A stretch of DNA of 64,000 nucleotides from Nisaea sp. (GCF_017640745.1 NZ_JAEPQA010000024.1:1-64000), one strand, 5' to 3'; counted from the first letter of the stretch, positions 36,328 through 45,634 are shown. A program made the numbers and translations. The notes: a model not told the origin generated them from the letters alone.

Positions 36328-36915
36328 ATGCACAAGAATCTCCGGCACGACCGCGTTCTGGTCGTCGATCTCGAACTGACCTGCTGGGACGGTCCGCCGC
36401 CGGAGGGCGAGCGTCCGGAGATCATCGAGATCGGGCTCGCCGAAATTGACCTGAAACGCGACGAGATCGTCCGTACCGCCTCGATCCTGACCAAGCCGGT
36501 AGACTCGCAGATCTCGGCATTCTGTTCCGACTTCACGGGGATCACCGCGGAGATGATCGCCGCCGACGGGATCCGGTTCCAGGACGCCTGCCACCGGCTG
36601 CGCAAGACATACGGGGCGAGTTCGAAACTCTGGCTCGGCTGGGGCTCGGACAACGAGCTATTCGATACCGAGGTCCGGGCGAAAAAAGCCGTCGACCCCT
36701 CCTCTCACTGCTATCTGGATCTCTGCCAGGTGCAGGAATACGTGCTCGCCGGCGGACGCCGAATCTCGCTCGACGAGGCGCTCGAGGTCATGAAGCTGGA
36801 GCGCGCCGGTACCGCGCACCGGGCCGAGGGAGACGCGATCGACACCGCGCGGCTGTTCCTTGCCTGGCGCGAACGGTTCGGCCTTGGTTACCTGCCGCAC
36901 GAACATTTCGATTGA
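36328..36915 (+). CDS. DEDDh 3'-5' exonuclease (ERI1/KapD-like)
   Basis: A 195-residue RNase T-fold exonuclease. The acidic residues are all present: D and E in VVDLELTCWDG, D in WGSDNELFD, and the final H and D in HRAEGDAIDTARLF, giving the DEDDh type. The pattern of a DLELTCW start with an FxG.T.eMI segment resembles ERI1/KapD exonucleases that trim RNA 3' ends. No partner domain is fused. It is preceded by a structured intergenic region. Confidence 0.85.
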   Translation: MHKNLRHDRVLVVDLELTCWDGPPPEGERPEIIEIGLAEIDLKRDEIVRTASILTKPVDSQISAFCSDFTGITAEMIAADGIRFQDACHRLRKTYGASSKLWLGWGSDNELFDTEVRAKKAVDPSSHCYLDLCQVQEYVLAGGRRISLDEALEVMKLERAGTAHRAEGDAIDTARLFLAWRERFGLGYLPHEHFD

Positions 36916-36930
36916 AGCGGAAGGCCGGTC

Positions 36931-37413
36931 TCAGCGGCCGAAAAGCTCCGCGACCGTATCCAGCCAGAGCCTGTCCGCGGCCTCGCCGTCGAGGGTGCCG
37001 TACGCAGCCATGTAGATTTCGGCGACCTGAAGGAACCTTTGCTTTTCGGTGCGGACCCATTCCTCGTAGGACCAGGGCAGATCCGTCGGCGCGATATTGC
37101 TCACCGCGCCGCAGAAATGGGCGTCCTCCGGGCCGGCCGCCGTTTCGACCACGGTCTGTTCGATGGCGAAATCGAAATCCTCGAAATAGCGGATCCGCCG
37201 GTCGTCCTCGTCGGTATAGTTCCGCAGCAGCAGCCCGTCGACGCGGGCGCCGGGCGCGCTGACGAGCGCGGGATAAGGCTCGTTCGTGACCCTGACGCGC
37301 GCGTACCCATGCAGAGTGGCTGAGGAGGAAAGCGCCCCGGGCGACCGCCTGAGCACCAGCTGCAACACGTCCGGATCCATCAGGGTCCCGAAGAAGAAAT
37401 AGGGAAGGCGCAT
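36931..37413 (-). CDS. Gamma-glutamylcyclotransferase (AIG2-like) family protein
   Basis: A 160-residue protein of the AIG2/GGCT fold. The N-terminal YFFFGTLMDPDVL matches the conserved YGtL substrate loop (here FGTL), and a conserved acidic residue is plausible in RYFEDFDF. The family opens gamma-glutamyl amines to 5-oxoproline, but many members have unknown substrates. ATG 37413 is chosen; about 70 in-frame residues upstream are a shadow of the preceding gene. It starts 7 bp after that gene's stop. Confidence 0.75.
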   Translation of the reverse strand: MRLPYFFFGTLMDPDVLQLVLRRSPGALSSSATLHGYARVRVTNEPYPALVSAPGARVDGLLLRNYTDEDDRRIRYFEDFDFAIEQTVVETAAGPEDAHFCGAVSNIAPTDLPWSYEEWVRTEKQRFLQVAEIYMAAYGTLDGEAADRLWLDTVAELFGR

Positions 37414-37420
37414 CGTCGCG

Positions 37421-37885
37421 TTACCTGTCCGCGGCGAGATGTACCGTGCAGCGGGTCGAGCCTTCCCGGGTGAAGATGTAGACGCCCTGCTCGATCGGGT
37501 AATTGCGCGGCCGCCGGATGTCGCGCGCGCGGGCAGCCCTGTAGGTTCGCCCGCCGATCCGCGCGATGCCGCCGCCGAAGCGGTTGAAGCGACCGTCGCG
37601 GCAGGCGTCCGTCGCCTGCTTGTCAAAATCGGCCACCTGTCTCAAGGCCCGGCTCTCCAGCATGAGCAGGCCGCGCTTCGCCGCGTTCTCGTAGATCGTG
37701 CTTTTTTCCAGGGTCACCCGCTTCATCCGCCATTCCGGCCGCTCCGGCGCGCGCGACATGTGCCGCGGGTTCGTCTTGTCCGGAGAAACACGCTCCGCCG
37801 TGGCCGGACCGGCGACACCGAACGCGCCCGCCAGCACGGCCATGCAGATCACGGCAAGAGACAGATTGCGGAACGGTTTAGCCAA
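37421..37885 (-). CDS. Small exported basic protein of unknown function
   Basis: A 154-residue protein with a signal peptide (LAKPFRNLSLAVICMAVLAG, ending near ATA-ER). The mature region is strongly basic with two or three cysteines (TDACRDG, TRCTVHL) and no motif I recognise. I chose TTG 37885 because GGGAAG lies six bases upstream and it gives a proper n-region; the longer ORF start at 37939 overlaps the upstream gene. It sits between the acetamidase-like gene and the cyclotransferase, all on the minus strand. Confidence 0.65.
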   Translation of the reverse strand: MAKPFRNLSLAVICMAVLAGAFGVAGPATAERVSPDKTNPRHMSRAPERPEWRMKRVTLEKSTIYENAAKRGLLMLESRALRQVADFDKQATDACRDGRFNRFGGGIARIGGRTYRAARARDIRRPRNYPIEQGVYIFTREGSTRCTVHLAADR

Positions 37886-37901
37886 AACGATCTTCCCGAA
37901 A

Positions 37902-38843
37902 TTACCCGGCGGCCAGCAGATGCTTCGCCAGCATAACATGGATGCCCTTGTTTCCGTTCACCATTTGGGTGACGCGCAAGTCCGCCGCAAGGCTGCAAAG
38001 CATGTAGGCCTCGGGCCGGCTGCGGTTGGTCCGCTCGGTGATGAGGTCCAGCATCTGGCGCAGCGCCTCGCGGCCCGCCTCGTCCAGATCCTCGTTGAAG
38101 GCCATGGTGATGAAGTGATCCGGCGTCTCCGCGCGCGGCAGCTTCAGGCTCATGTCCTTGCGCACGGTCAGACGGAAGCGGCCCTGCAGCGCCATCTCGA
38201 TAGCCGTGACATTGACTTCCCCGTCGCCCTGGCAACCATGCCCGTCGCCCGCCGAGAACAGCGCACCCTCGACGAAAACCGGCAGATAGAGGGTGCTGCC
38301 CGCGACCAGCTCCTTGTTGTCGAGATTGCCGCCATTGGCCCGCGGCTGGATCGTGCTCACCCGCCCCCAGGCCGGCGGCGGCGCGACGCCCATGACGCCG
38401 AAGAACGGCGCGAGCGGGAGCTCGAGCCCCCAGGGCAGACGCCCCACGTTGCGCTCCATGTCGATTGCGATAGTCGCATGGCTGATCTCGTCGAATTCGT
38501 CCGGCAGCGTACCCTTGAGCGGCGCACTGTAGTTGAAGCCCCAGTCCTGGCGCGGCTTGACGTCTAGGATATCGACCTGCAGCACGTCGCCCGGCTTCGC
38601 GCCCTCGACATGGACCGGCCCGGTCAGGATATGCCCGGGAAGGCCCGGCCGCATCGTCTCGATGACTTCAAGGTGCTCCGGCAGAACGGTGTAACCCGGG
38701 CCCGGCAGGACCGGCTTGTCGCCGGATATGCTCGAAATTATCACTTCGTCGCCGGAGGCCACCCGCAGGACCGGTTCCAGCGCTGCGTCGAAGAAGCCCC
38801 AGTGAACCGTCTTCGGACTGCTATCAAGTCTGTGCTCGCTCAT
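37902..38843 (-). CDS. Acetamidase/formamidase family protein
   Basis: A 313-residue protein of the FmdA/AmdA family, which hydrolyses short amides to ammonia and the acid. Typical segments are GPVHVEGAKPGDVLQVDILDV, NLDNKELVAGSTLYLPVFVEG and GDGHGCQGDGEVNVTAIE, including the conserved acidic and histidine residues that bind metal. The length is usual for the shorter bacterial branch. No amide transporter lies nearby, so the natural substrate is unclear. Confidence 0.87.
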   Translation of the reverse strand: MSEHRLDSSPKTVHWGFFDAALEPVLRVASGDEVIISSISGDKPVLPGPGYTVLPEHLEVIETMRPGLPGHILTGPVHVEGAKPGDVLQVDILDVKPRQDWGFNYSAPLKGTLPDEFDEISHATIAIDMERNVGRLPWGLELPLAPFFGVMGVAPPPAWGRVSTIQPRANGGNLDNKELVAGSTLYLPVFVEGALFSAGDGHGCQGDGEVNVTAIEMALQGRFRLTVRKDMSLKLPRAETPDHFITMAFNEDLDEAGREALRQMLDLITERTNRSRPEAYMLCSLAADLRVTQMVNGNKGIHVMLAKHLLAAG

Positions 38844-38874
38844 CTGGCTCCCCCACCCGACGAAAAGAAAACAA

Positions 38875-39474
38875 TCAGCGACCGTTTTCCGCGATCGCCT
38901 GCCCCGACTTCGGCGCCGCCTTCTTCCGCGCCGCTTTCCTGGCCTGGCGCTCCCGCCGCGCCTTCTTGAACCGCTCGATATAGACGTGGCTCCAGCGGTA
39001 GCTCAGCCAGCCGCCGCCGATCATCCAGGGAAGACAGCCGACGAACAGCGGCAGTCCCCACTCGTCCAGCATCGCGGTGAAATAGACCCAGACCGCCATG
39101 ATCCCGGAAATGTCCTGCCCGAGAATCTGATCGAGACGCGCCGCGAAATGCTCGAACGCGCTGAGATTGTCCCAGCGCCCCAGCATCAGGTTACCTGTCT
39201 GCAGAAAAATGTAATAGACGATCGGCACCGTGAAGACGTTGGTCAGCCATGTCCAGGCCAGTGCAACGACGAGATTGAAGGTCCAGTTCGGACGCAACAG
39301 GCGGATAAGCGACCAGATCCCGGCAACGATCGGCATCTGAATCCCGACCAGCGGCGTCAGGGAAACGGCGACGCCGATGCCGACCCCGCGGGCGGTATAG
39401 TCCGGCAAATCGGTTCCCCGCAGAATGGGAATAACGAGCCGGTAACGCATGAGGCGCCTGAGCGGAGTGATCAT
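38875..39474 (-). CDS. DUF2062 membrane protein
   Basis: A 199-residue membrane protein with the DUF2062 pattern: ARGVGIGVAVSLTPLVGIQM followed by helices with NLVVALAWTWLTNVFTVP, then two further hydrophobic helices and a lysine/arginine-rich tail (RERQARKAARKKAA). ATG 39474 is chosen among several in-frame starts, and none has a convincing ribosome site. The molecular function of the family is not established. Confidence 0.83.
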   Translation of the reverse strand: MITPLRRLMRYRLVIPILRGTDLPDYTARGVGIGVAVSLTPLVGIQMPIVAGIWSLIRLLRPNWTFNLVVALAWTWLTNVFTVPIVYYIFLQTGNLMLGRWDNLSAFEHFAARLDQILGQDISGIMAVWVYFTAMLDEWGLPLFVGCLPWMIGGGWLSYRWSHVYIERFKKARRERQARKAARKKAAPKSGQAIAENGR

Positions 39475-39624
39475 ATGTTCGGTCAAACAGGTCGAAAGTT
39501 GCCAATCGGCGTCACGGTCAAGCCATAGCAAGCCGCAGCGGCCGCGCGCAAAGAGAGATTTGCACGATTGTCTTTACATTTCGTGACCGCATCCAGCTTT
39601 AGTAAGACCCCTGCGACGAAATAG

Positions 39625-40440
39625 CTATGGACGCTCGCCTTTCGCCAGCCGGGCCGAGATATCGTCGACGACGTCGAGCAGCGAGGCAACGCTGTCGATC
39701 AGATAGTGCGGATTGGCGCTCCTGAGGGTCTTCTCCGCCTTCTTCTTGCGCGCGGCGAAGCTCGCCTCGTCAAGCGCTTCGGTCTCCTCGCGGGAGAGCC
39801 CGAAGGCATTGCCCGAGACTGTGACGCCAACGGTCCAGCAGCCCGCAGCATTGCCTTCCGCGATACCGGGCTCGGTATCGTCGACCTTGATGCAGGCCGC
39901 CGCCGGCCAGACGTCGAGATCGAGGAAGCATTTGTACATCATCAGCGGCGTCGGCCGGCCATGTGCAAGATCTCCCGCGCAGACCAGATTGTCCGGCGCG
40001 TAGCCGAGATCGCGGGCGATCGGCACCAGCCGCTCCATGATCTCGCGGTTGTAGCCGGTTGTGGAGCCGATCTTCAGACCGCGTTCCCGCAAGGTGCCGA
40101 CGGTTTCAAGCGCCCCCGGGATCATGTCCGCGAAATCCGGGATCACGTCGACATTCATCGGTACGAAGACCTCGTAGATCCTGTCGACATCGGCATCGGT
40201 GAATGCCGCGCCGTGCGCTTTCTCCCAGACTTCCGCGATCCGCGGCTGGGTTCCGACGGCCTTGATGTGATCCCATTTCGGCAATCCCATCGGCGCGCGC
40301 GCCTCATCGATGGTGATCTCAACGTCGAAGGCCGCGAAGGCTCGCTGGAAAACCCCCATCGGGGCCCGGCTGCCATGATCGATGATCGTACCGGCCCAAT
40401 CGAAAATGACGGCTTTCAGCTCGAGTGTTTCCGCGGACAT
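39625..40440 (-). CDS. phnX: Phosphonoacetaldehyde hydrolase (phosphonatase)
   Basis: A 271-residue HAD-superfamily enzyme that cleaves phosphonoacetaldehyde to acetaldehyde and phosphate. The nucleophile motif is FDWAGTIIDHGSRAP, and the lysine in MGLPKWDHI corresponds to the Schiff-base lysine unique to phosphonatase. HAD motifs follow (STTGYN, and VDDTEPGI with paired acidic residues). It lies 18 bp downstream of a TIGR03364-type FAD oxidase, a pairing known from aminophosphonate degradation loci. No phnW transaminase is in the window. Confidence 0.93.
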   Translation of the reverse strand: MSAETLELKAVIFDWAGTIIDHGSRAPMGVFQRAFAAFDVEITIDEARAPMGLPKWDHIKAVGTQPRIAEVWEKAHGAAFTDADVDRIYEVFVPMNVDVIPDFADMIPGALETVGTLRERGLKIGSTTGYNREIMERLVPIARDLGYAPDNLVCAGDLAHGRPTPLMMYKCFLDLDVWPAAACIKVDDTEPGIAEGNAAGCWTVGVTVSGNAFGLSREETEALDEASFAARKKKAEKTLRSANPHYLIDSVASLLDVVDDISARLAKGERP

Positions 40441-40458
40441 CTGGAACTCCTTCCGAAT

Positions 40459-41595
40459 TTATGACGCCGCGCCGTAGAGCGATGCGACGGTTTCCTCACC
40501 GAGCGCGAACGCGGTGCTCATCCCCGTGCCGCTGGAGACGACAAGAATGCGCACACCCTCGGACGGACTGTCGATGAAGGCCGTGCGGTCGGCGGCGGAC
40601 GGATAGACCCCGGTCCAGCGCTCGATGACCTTGCTGTTCTTCAACGCCAGCACGCGGCCCGCTTCCTCGAGGATCAGATCCTCCACCGCGGCCGGCGCGA
40701 ACGGATCCGGCGTCGCGGCATAGTGATGGGAATCACCTACCACGAGGGAGCCGTCAGCCCCCTGCACGACGATCAGGTGAATGCCATGGGCCAGCCATTG
40801 CGGCTGTTCCCGGTCGAGACGCGCCCGCAGGGCCTTGGAGGCTGCAAGCCCCGTATAGCCCTCGTAGCGCACCAGGCTGAGATCCGACATGACCGCGCCG
40901 GGCAGCTTCCATTCCGGAGGTTGCGGCGCAACGCGCAGCATCTGCAGCTTGCAGAGCCGAAGATCGTAGGCAGCGAGACGTTCGGGAAACAGGGTTGCCA
41001 GATCGGGCCCGGGACAGACGACCACCCCCTCTGCCTCGACCGTGCCCGCGGTCGTCTCCACGCCCCCGTCAGAAACACCGATCACGGCGGTCGACCAACG
41101 GAAGTCGACGCCACATTCGGCCTGCAGGTACTGCGCGATCCTCGGCAGCGCCTGGCGCGGTTCGACGCGCGCCTCGTGCGGGCTCCACATCGCCGCGGCG
41201 AGACGGTCCGCCGCCAGCACCGGCGCCTTCGCCGCCGCCTCCTGCGCCGTCAACAGCCTGCATTCCCGGCCCATTTCGGTCGCGGTGAACTCTTCCAGCA
41301 CTGCGACCGCTTCGGAGCGTTGTGCCGTGACCAGAAGCCCCTCATGCAGCACCGGAATGCCTGCCTTGGGGGCGATATCGCGCCAGACTTCGGCGGACCG
41401 GCGCGCCCGCCCCCAGGTCTCGCCCGCTTTCTGACCGGTGACGGTGACGAAGCCGAAATTCCGCACCGAGGCGCCGTTCGACTGGGCGTCACGGTCGATG
41501 ACAATGACGCGCTTGCCGCGCTTGGAAGCCGCCAGCGCCGTCGCCAGACCGCAGATGCCGCCGCCGACAATCGCGAGATCGTAGGAATTTGCCAT
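40459..41595 (-). CDS. TIGR03364-type FAD-dependent amine oxidase linked to phosphonate breakdown
   Basis: A 378-residue DAO-fold flavoprotein. The dinucleotide motif is GGGICGLATALAASKRG with acidic VIDRD, followed by SNGASVRNFGFVTVTGQ, which is characteristic of the TIGR03364 group found next to phnX. The C-terminal GTGMSTAFALGEE closes the FAD site. Related enzymes are reported to oxidise N-alkylated aminoethylphosphonate to feed phnX; that assignment is by family and neighbourhood. ATG 41595 replaces the longer 41643 start. Confidence 0.85.
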   Translation of the reverse strand: MANSYDLAIVGGGICGLATALAASKRGKRVIVIDRDAQSNGASVRNFGFVTVTGQKAGETWGRARRSAEVWRDIAPKAGIPVLHEGLLVTAQRSEAVAVLEEFTATEMGRECRLLTAQEAAAKAPVLAADRLAAAMWSPHEARVEPRQALPRIAQYLQAECGVDFRWSTAVIGVSDGGVETTAGTVEAEGVVVCPGPDLATLFPERLAAYDLRLCKLQMLRVAPQPPEWKLPGAVMSDLSLVRYEGYTGLAASKALRARLDREQPQWLAHGIHLIVVQGADGSLVVGDSHHYAATPDPFAPAAVEDLILEEAGRVLALKNSKVIERWTGVYPSAADRTAFIDSPSEGVRILVVSSGTGMSTAFALGEETVASLYGAAS

Positions 41596-41667
41596 TTTCG
41601 CCCGCCCGAACTGAGGTGCCGGCTGCGGATAGCATACCGACATGACAAGTAGGTTACTCAGTAGTGC

Positions 41668-42282
41668 CTAAAGCACCGGCGCATCAACGGCGAAAAATGC
41701 GTATTGCTCGGAGATGTCAAGCCACGAGCCGTCCTCGAAAATCTGGACATGCGGCAAGGCGGGCGGCATTTCGTGCTCGAAAACCTGCACCATAAAAGCC
41801 ATGTCAGCGTTCCTGCCGTCGCGGGAAAGCGGCATCATCAGGCGGGACGTCCGCAGCATACGCCCTTCGTCCCAGCGAAACTGGCTGTGCGAGAAGACCG
41901 GAAGTCTCCGTTTGCAGGTGAGCATGAAGAGGCCGTGGATGAAGTCGTAGTAGCTTCCCCGCAGAACCTCGGAGAGGTCTATGCCTGTAATGTCCCGGCC
42001 GAAACTCTCGGCCACGCTCGTTCCGACCACCCTGTGGCGCACGTTCCCGACCGCGAGATCAACATCCGTCAGCAGACTGTGAGGAAGCAGCGCCGGCCCC
42101 ATATCCATCGGGTCCAGATCGCGGCGCATTGGCATCGCCGCCCCGTTGCCGATGCGAGTCCAATAGTCGAACGCGCGACCGAGAACGCCGTTCCCCAATA
42201 CAGATTCCGTGCTATTCCGCAACGCAACACGCCCCAAACGCGATGCAGGAGAGCCAGCATTAGCTCGCTCCGGTCCAAACAC
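41668..42282 (-). CDS. PAS-domain protein (PAS_5/DUF1457-like)
   Basis: A 204-residue single-domain protein with the alphaproteobacterial PAS_5 pattern: WTRIGNGAAMPMRRDLDPMDMGPALLP, a middle RVVGTSVAESFGRDITGIDLSEV and a C-terminal MVQVFEHEMPP strand. No output domain is attached. The start (GTG 42282) is the only early candidate and lacks a good ribosome site. It follows an AT-rich stretch (42290-42370) that is probably its promoter region. Confidence 0.8.
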   Translation of the reverse strand: MFGPERANAGSPASRLGRVALRNSTESVLGNGVLGRAFDYWTRIGNGAAMPMRRDLDPMDMGPALLPHSLLTDVDLAVGNVRHRVVGTSVAESFGRDITGIDLSEVLRGSYYDFIHGLFMLTCKRRLPVFSHSQFRWDEGRMLRTSRLMMPLSRDGRNADMAFMVQVFEHEMPPALPHVQIFEDGSWLDISEQYAFFAVDAPVL

Positions 42283-42355
42283 GAATCTATCATTTCATTT
42301 TAATTTAACTCAAACTCTTTTCGCATTGAAAAACAAAGAAAATACAAACCTATTT

Positions 42356-42382
42356 GGTGCAGAGAATTTATTTCTGCACCTT
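42356..42382. repeat. Inverted repeat GGTGCAGA/TCTGCACC
   Basis: A perfect eight-base inverted repeat (42356-42363 and 42373-42380) with a nine-base AT loop, downstream of the TIGR01244 gene and upstream of the PAS gene on the same strand. There is no strong T-run on the minus strand, so it may be a weak terminator or an operator. Confidence 0.4.
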
Positions 42383-42424
42383 TAACGGATATTGATCAGA
42401 AACTCGTTCAGGCGTGGATTCTCT

Positions 42425-42865
42425 TCAGCGGCCAAATTCCGTCCGGTACCCCTCGAGAAGCGGCACGAAACCGGAAAGGTCGTATCCTTGTGCCGCGGCG
42501 GCCGAAGAAACCTCGGCGATCGACTTGCCATGAAAACAAACCTTGGCAAGCGCCCAGAGGATCGTCGACCTGGTCCCGCTGCGGCAGAACGCAAAGACGG
42601 GTCCATCGGCCGACTCGATCGCCGCGTTATGCTCTGCCACCAGTTCGGGGGTGAGCGTCGGCATGGTCATCGGAATAAACCGGTACGACAGCCCGGCGGC
42701 TTCGGCAGCGGACCTCAGATCGGCTTCAGAAGCCTGTCCCGGCTCCTCGCCGTCCGGCCGGTTGTTGATCACGAATTTAAAGCCTCGATCAGCTATAGCT
42801 TGCATATCTGAAGGAAATACCTGACCATCAACCGCATATTGCTCGCTGATCTCTCTTATATTCAT
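42425..42865 (-). CDS. TIGR01244 family sulfur transferase / dual-specificity phosphatase-like protein
   Basis: A 146-residue protein of the DUF442/TIGR01244 family with a phosphatase/rhodanese-like fold. The active-site loop is CRSGTRS, matching the CX5R signature, and the FVINNRPDGEEPGQ region is typical. Family members often lie with sulfide oxidation or persulfide genes, but none is adjacent here. It is probably monocistronic. Confidence 0.85.
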   Translation of the reverse strand: MNIREISEQYAVDGQVFPSDMQAIADRGFKFVINNRPDGEEPGQASEADLRSAAEAAGLSYRFIPMTMPTLTPELVAEHNAAIESADGPVFAFCRSGTRSTILWALAKVCFHGKSIAEVSSAAAAQGYDLSGFVPLLEGYRTEFGR

Positions 42866-42997
42866 TACAACCTACTCCGCCTCAACAACCCAGAAACCCG
42901 ACTGATTTTTCTCACAAAGCCGCACTCAAAACGACTCTCAACCAGTCACAGGTTATCCGTTACGTGATGAATCGCACCGCCAATTTTGTCTACTTGG

Positions 42998-43025
42998 TTC
43001 ATTATCATATGCGATCTGATATAAA
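42998..43025 (+). promoter_or_regulatory. Candidate promoter of the first pentapeptide-repeat gene
   Basis: TTCATT (42998-43003) and TATAAA (43020-43025) are separated by 16 bp in an unusually AT-rich stretch 87 bp ahead of the GTG at 43112. The -10 is good, the -35 weak. Confidence 0.35.
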
Positions 43026-43111
43026 ATATGCTCATGATCACCATGCCGCGCACTTCACTTCCAGTGCTTCCAGTAAGTCTGGAATAGGACGTGGGTTTGG
43101 GGGAACCTATA

Positions 43112-44314
43112 GTGTCACGGTCGATTGACCAGCATCTTCTGCAGGAAGACGCCCAGAAATTCATGGGCACATTCCTTTCAGAGCACAAGAAGTGGCTGCA
43201 GCGCAAACCCGGCGGCAAGCAGTGCGATCTGTCGCGCCTGGATCTTGCCGGCATCGACCTTAAGAACGCATTGCTCCCGCGCGCCATTCTGGTCGGAACC
43301 GGTCTACAGAACGCCCAGATGGAAGGCGCCGACCTGAGCGAGTCCGATCTGTTCGGCGCAAAACTGCAGGGCGCGAACCTGAAGCGGGCCAAGCTGAAAC
43401 GCACGATCCTGCGCGGCGTCAACCTGAAGAATGCCGACCTGTCCCACGCCGATCTCGAGGATGCGGATTTCCGCGGCGGCCTGGTCCTCGGAGACTCGCC
43501 GGGTGAAACGATCGGCATGGAGCAGAGCGATCTCAGTGCCTGCCTGATGGATTTCGCCCGCGGTCAACGGGCCAAGTTCTCCAACGTGGATCTGAGTGGC
43601 GCCAGCCTGCGGGAAGCAAATCTGAAGGGTGCCGAGCTTTTCGGATCCGACCTGTCCGGAGTGGACCTCACCGGCGCCAATCTCGAGGATGCCGATCTTT
43701 CGGACACCCGCCTGACCGACGCCAAGCTCGAGCGCACGATCCTGAAGGGCGCGCGCCTCGCCAACAGCATGGTCAGCGAGGATGCTCTCGCCAGGGCAGA
43801 GACGGACTCGCACGTCTTCGACGAGATCAACAACGTCAAACTCAGCATCGACCTCGACACCACCGGGGATTTCAAATCCCTGCCCCAGGAATTGCGGATC
43901 GCGCTGGCCCAGCATTTCGAATGGCTGCAGTCAAACGGCGAACGGGGAACCCGCGCGATCATCAAATCGATGTCGCTGCGTAAATTGAAGTTGCGGCGCC
44001 AGAACCTGACTGGCGTATCGCTCTATTCCTGCGATCTGAGCGATGCCGATCTGTCTTTCGCCAACCTGGTGCTGGCGGATCTTGAGAAGTGCAATCTGAT
44101 GAATGCCACGCTCTCCGGAGCGCTGATGTTCGGCACCAATCTGAAAGGCGCATTCCTGAGCGGAGCGGACCTTTCCAACGCCCATGTCGGCGCCATGCCG
44201 ATTTTCGGGGCCGACGGCAAGCGGACCGGCAAGGTGCGCAAGACCGACATGAGCGCGGCAAACCTGAACAACGTCAAATTTGACGGCGTCGACATGGAAA
44301 GCATCGTCAAATAA
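43112..44314 (+). CDS. Pentapeptide-repeat protein 1
   Basis: A 400-residue protein made largely of A(D/N)LxX pentapeptide repeats, which fold as a right-handed four-sided helix (for example ADLSESDLFGAKLQGANL). Two motifs of the form Hx2WL..G..x.. (HKKWLQRKPGGKQ near the start, HFEWLQSNGERGTR near 285) introduce separate repeat blocks. GTG 43112 has GGGGGA seven bases ahead, better than GTG 43091. No enzymatic domain and no signal peptide are present. It resembles the second copy at 45635-46873 in architecture, so the two probably arose by duplication. Confidence 0.85.
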   Translation: MSRSIDQHLLQEDAQKFMGTFLSEHKKWLQRKPGGKQCDLSRLDLAGIDLKNALLPRAILVGTGLQNAQMEGADLSESDLFGAKLQGANLKRAKLKRTILRGVNLKNADLSHADLEDADFRGGLVLGDSPGETIGMEQSDLSACLMDFARGQRAKFSNVDLSGASLREANLKGAELFGSDLSGVDLTGANLEDADLSDTRLTDAKLERTILKGARLANSMVSEDALARAETDSHVFDEINNVKLSIDLDTTGDFKSLPQELRIALAQHFEWLQSNGERGTRAIIKSMSLRKLKLRRQNLTGVSLYSCDLSDADLSFANLVLADLEKCNLMNATLSGALMFGTNLKGAFLSGADLSNAHVGAMPIFGADGKRTGKVRKTDMSAANLNNVKFDGVDMESIVK

Positions 44315-44327
44315 GGCGCAGCGCGCC

Positions 44328-45443
44328 TCAGCTCTTCGGCGAACTCCGCAGATCCTGATGCTGCAACCCGGCGAAAATCGATTTCGCTTCCTTCATGTGG
44401 GTATTGACCTTGGCGTTGTAGCAGATGTGCTCGAAACCGTGCTTGTCCACGATCTTGATCTTCTGATTGCGGAACCGGGCTTCGTCCTTCGGCCCGGTGA
44501 GGTAGAACCTGATTTCCTCGACCCGGTCGCCGAAAACGTTAAAGCCTCTGAAGCCATCCAATACTTTGTTTGCTGCCATGACATAGCGGTGCGCTGTCCA
44601 GACGTCTGAGCCCAGGGTGAGGTTCGCGCAGTCGCCCACCAGGATCTGATCCGTGCGTGCCTTGCCGATGAGGCGGGCGACATTGATGGTGACGTCGCCG
44701 ACGATATATTCGTGCCGCGCGACATATTTCGGGCTCGGCTCGTAGAATACGTAATGGCTGCCGCCGCTGAGTGCCAATCTGAGGTCCGGCAGCGGCATCT
44801 TGTCGGCCATCTCCCGCTGCAGGCTCTTGTAGTAGAGCGAGAACAGGCTCATCAGCACAAAGAGGCTGATATCCTCCTCGATGCCGGTCTCGAGGTTCCA
44901 GACGTAATACCCGTCGCCTGTCGTCGAGCGCCCCATGACCATCGGCAGCCCTTTCTGATGCAGGGTCGCCTCGGCGAGCGAAAGACAGAATTGCAGCGTT
45001 GACAGATGATTCGCCTGTTCTTCCGGGCTGTATTTCGAGAATCCGACGACATCGATCAGAAAAACCATACGGAAGCGGGCGAATCCGATCGAATATCTGG
45101 AAATGACGGATTCGACATCGTCGTGCGACAGCCCGTTTCCGCTACCGCCGATCGGGAAATCCAGCCGTATTTCCGTAGGCTGCACGCCCAGAAAACTCAC
45201 GATGAGCTTGAATTCCTCGTCCGTGCAGTAACGCGGTCCCTCGAATATCCGTTCCTCCGGCTCCTTCAGCTGAAAGAGGCGGGTCTTCGGCAGCAGGACG
45301 ATCTCAAGGCCCTTGCCTGACGGACGCCAGGCCACGACCGCATTCGAGCCGAACTGCGACAGACCGAAGAGAAGCTGATTCAAGGAAAGGCGCAGGTCGT
45401 CCCTGCGTCCGACGGTCAGCTGCGATCTCACGGTCTCCTGCAT
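44328..45443 (-). CDS. Class III nucleotide cyclase-homology protein, catalytic Asn apparently altered
   Basis: A 371-residue cytoplasmic protein with a cyclase-homology domain at about 125-285. Both metal aspartates look present (VFLIDVVGFSKYS and TTGDGYYVWN), and the later GDVTINVARLIGKART aligns with the usual GDxVNxAxRL. In that alignment the catalytic Asn position is Ile, so activity is doubtful. The N-terminal 120 residues contain no known domain, and the C-terminal region (after about 290) is also unmatched. It lies between, and opposite to, two pentapeptide-repeat genes. Confidence 0.75.
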   Translation of the reverse strand: MQETVRSQLTVGRRDDLRLSLNQLLFGLSQFGSNAVVAWRPSGKGLEIVLLPKTRLFQLKEPEERIFEGPRYCTDEEFKLIVSFLGVQPTEIRLDFPIGGSGNGLSHDDVESVISRYSIGFARFRMVFLIDVVGFSKYSPEEQANHLSTLQFCLSLAEATLHQKGLPMVMGRSTTGDGYYVWNLETGIEEDISLFVLMSLFSLYYKSLQREMADKMPLPDLRLALSGGSHYVFYEPSPKYVARHEYIVGDVTINVARLIGKARTDQILVGDCANLTLGSDVWTAHRYVMAANKVLDGFRGFNVFGDRVEEIRFYLTGPKDEARFRNQKIKIVDKHGFEHICYNAKVNTHMKEAKSIFAGLQHQDLRSSPKS

Positions 45444-45634
45444 ACGCGTTCACCAAGTGTAAAGGATTGCCCCATAACCTAAGCCATACTAAGGCGGCCG
45501 GAAACTACCTTGAACCTGAACAGAAAATGCGTCCTGTAGCATTCGCCGGACGCACGATTTTGCAAATTCCGGGAGTTCCACCGTCACGTGCATTCGCGCC
45601 GCGCGCGGCAAGTATTGAAACTTCGAGTGTCTGC

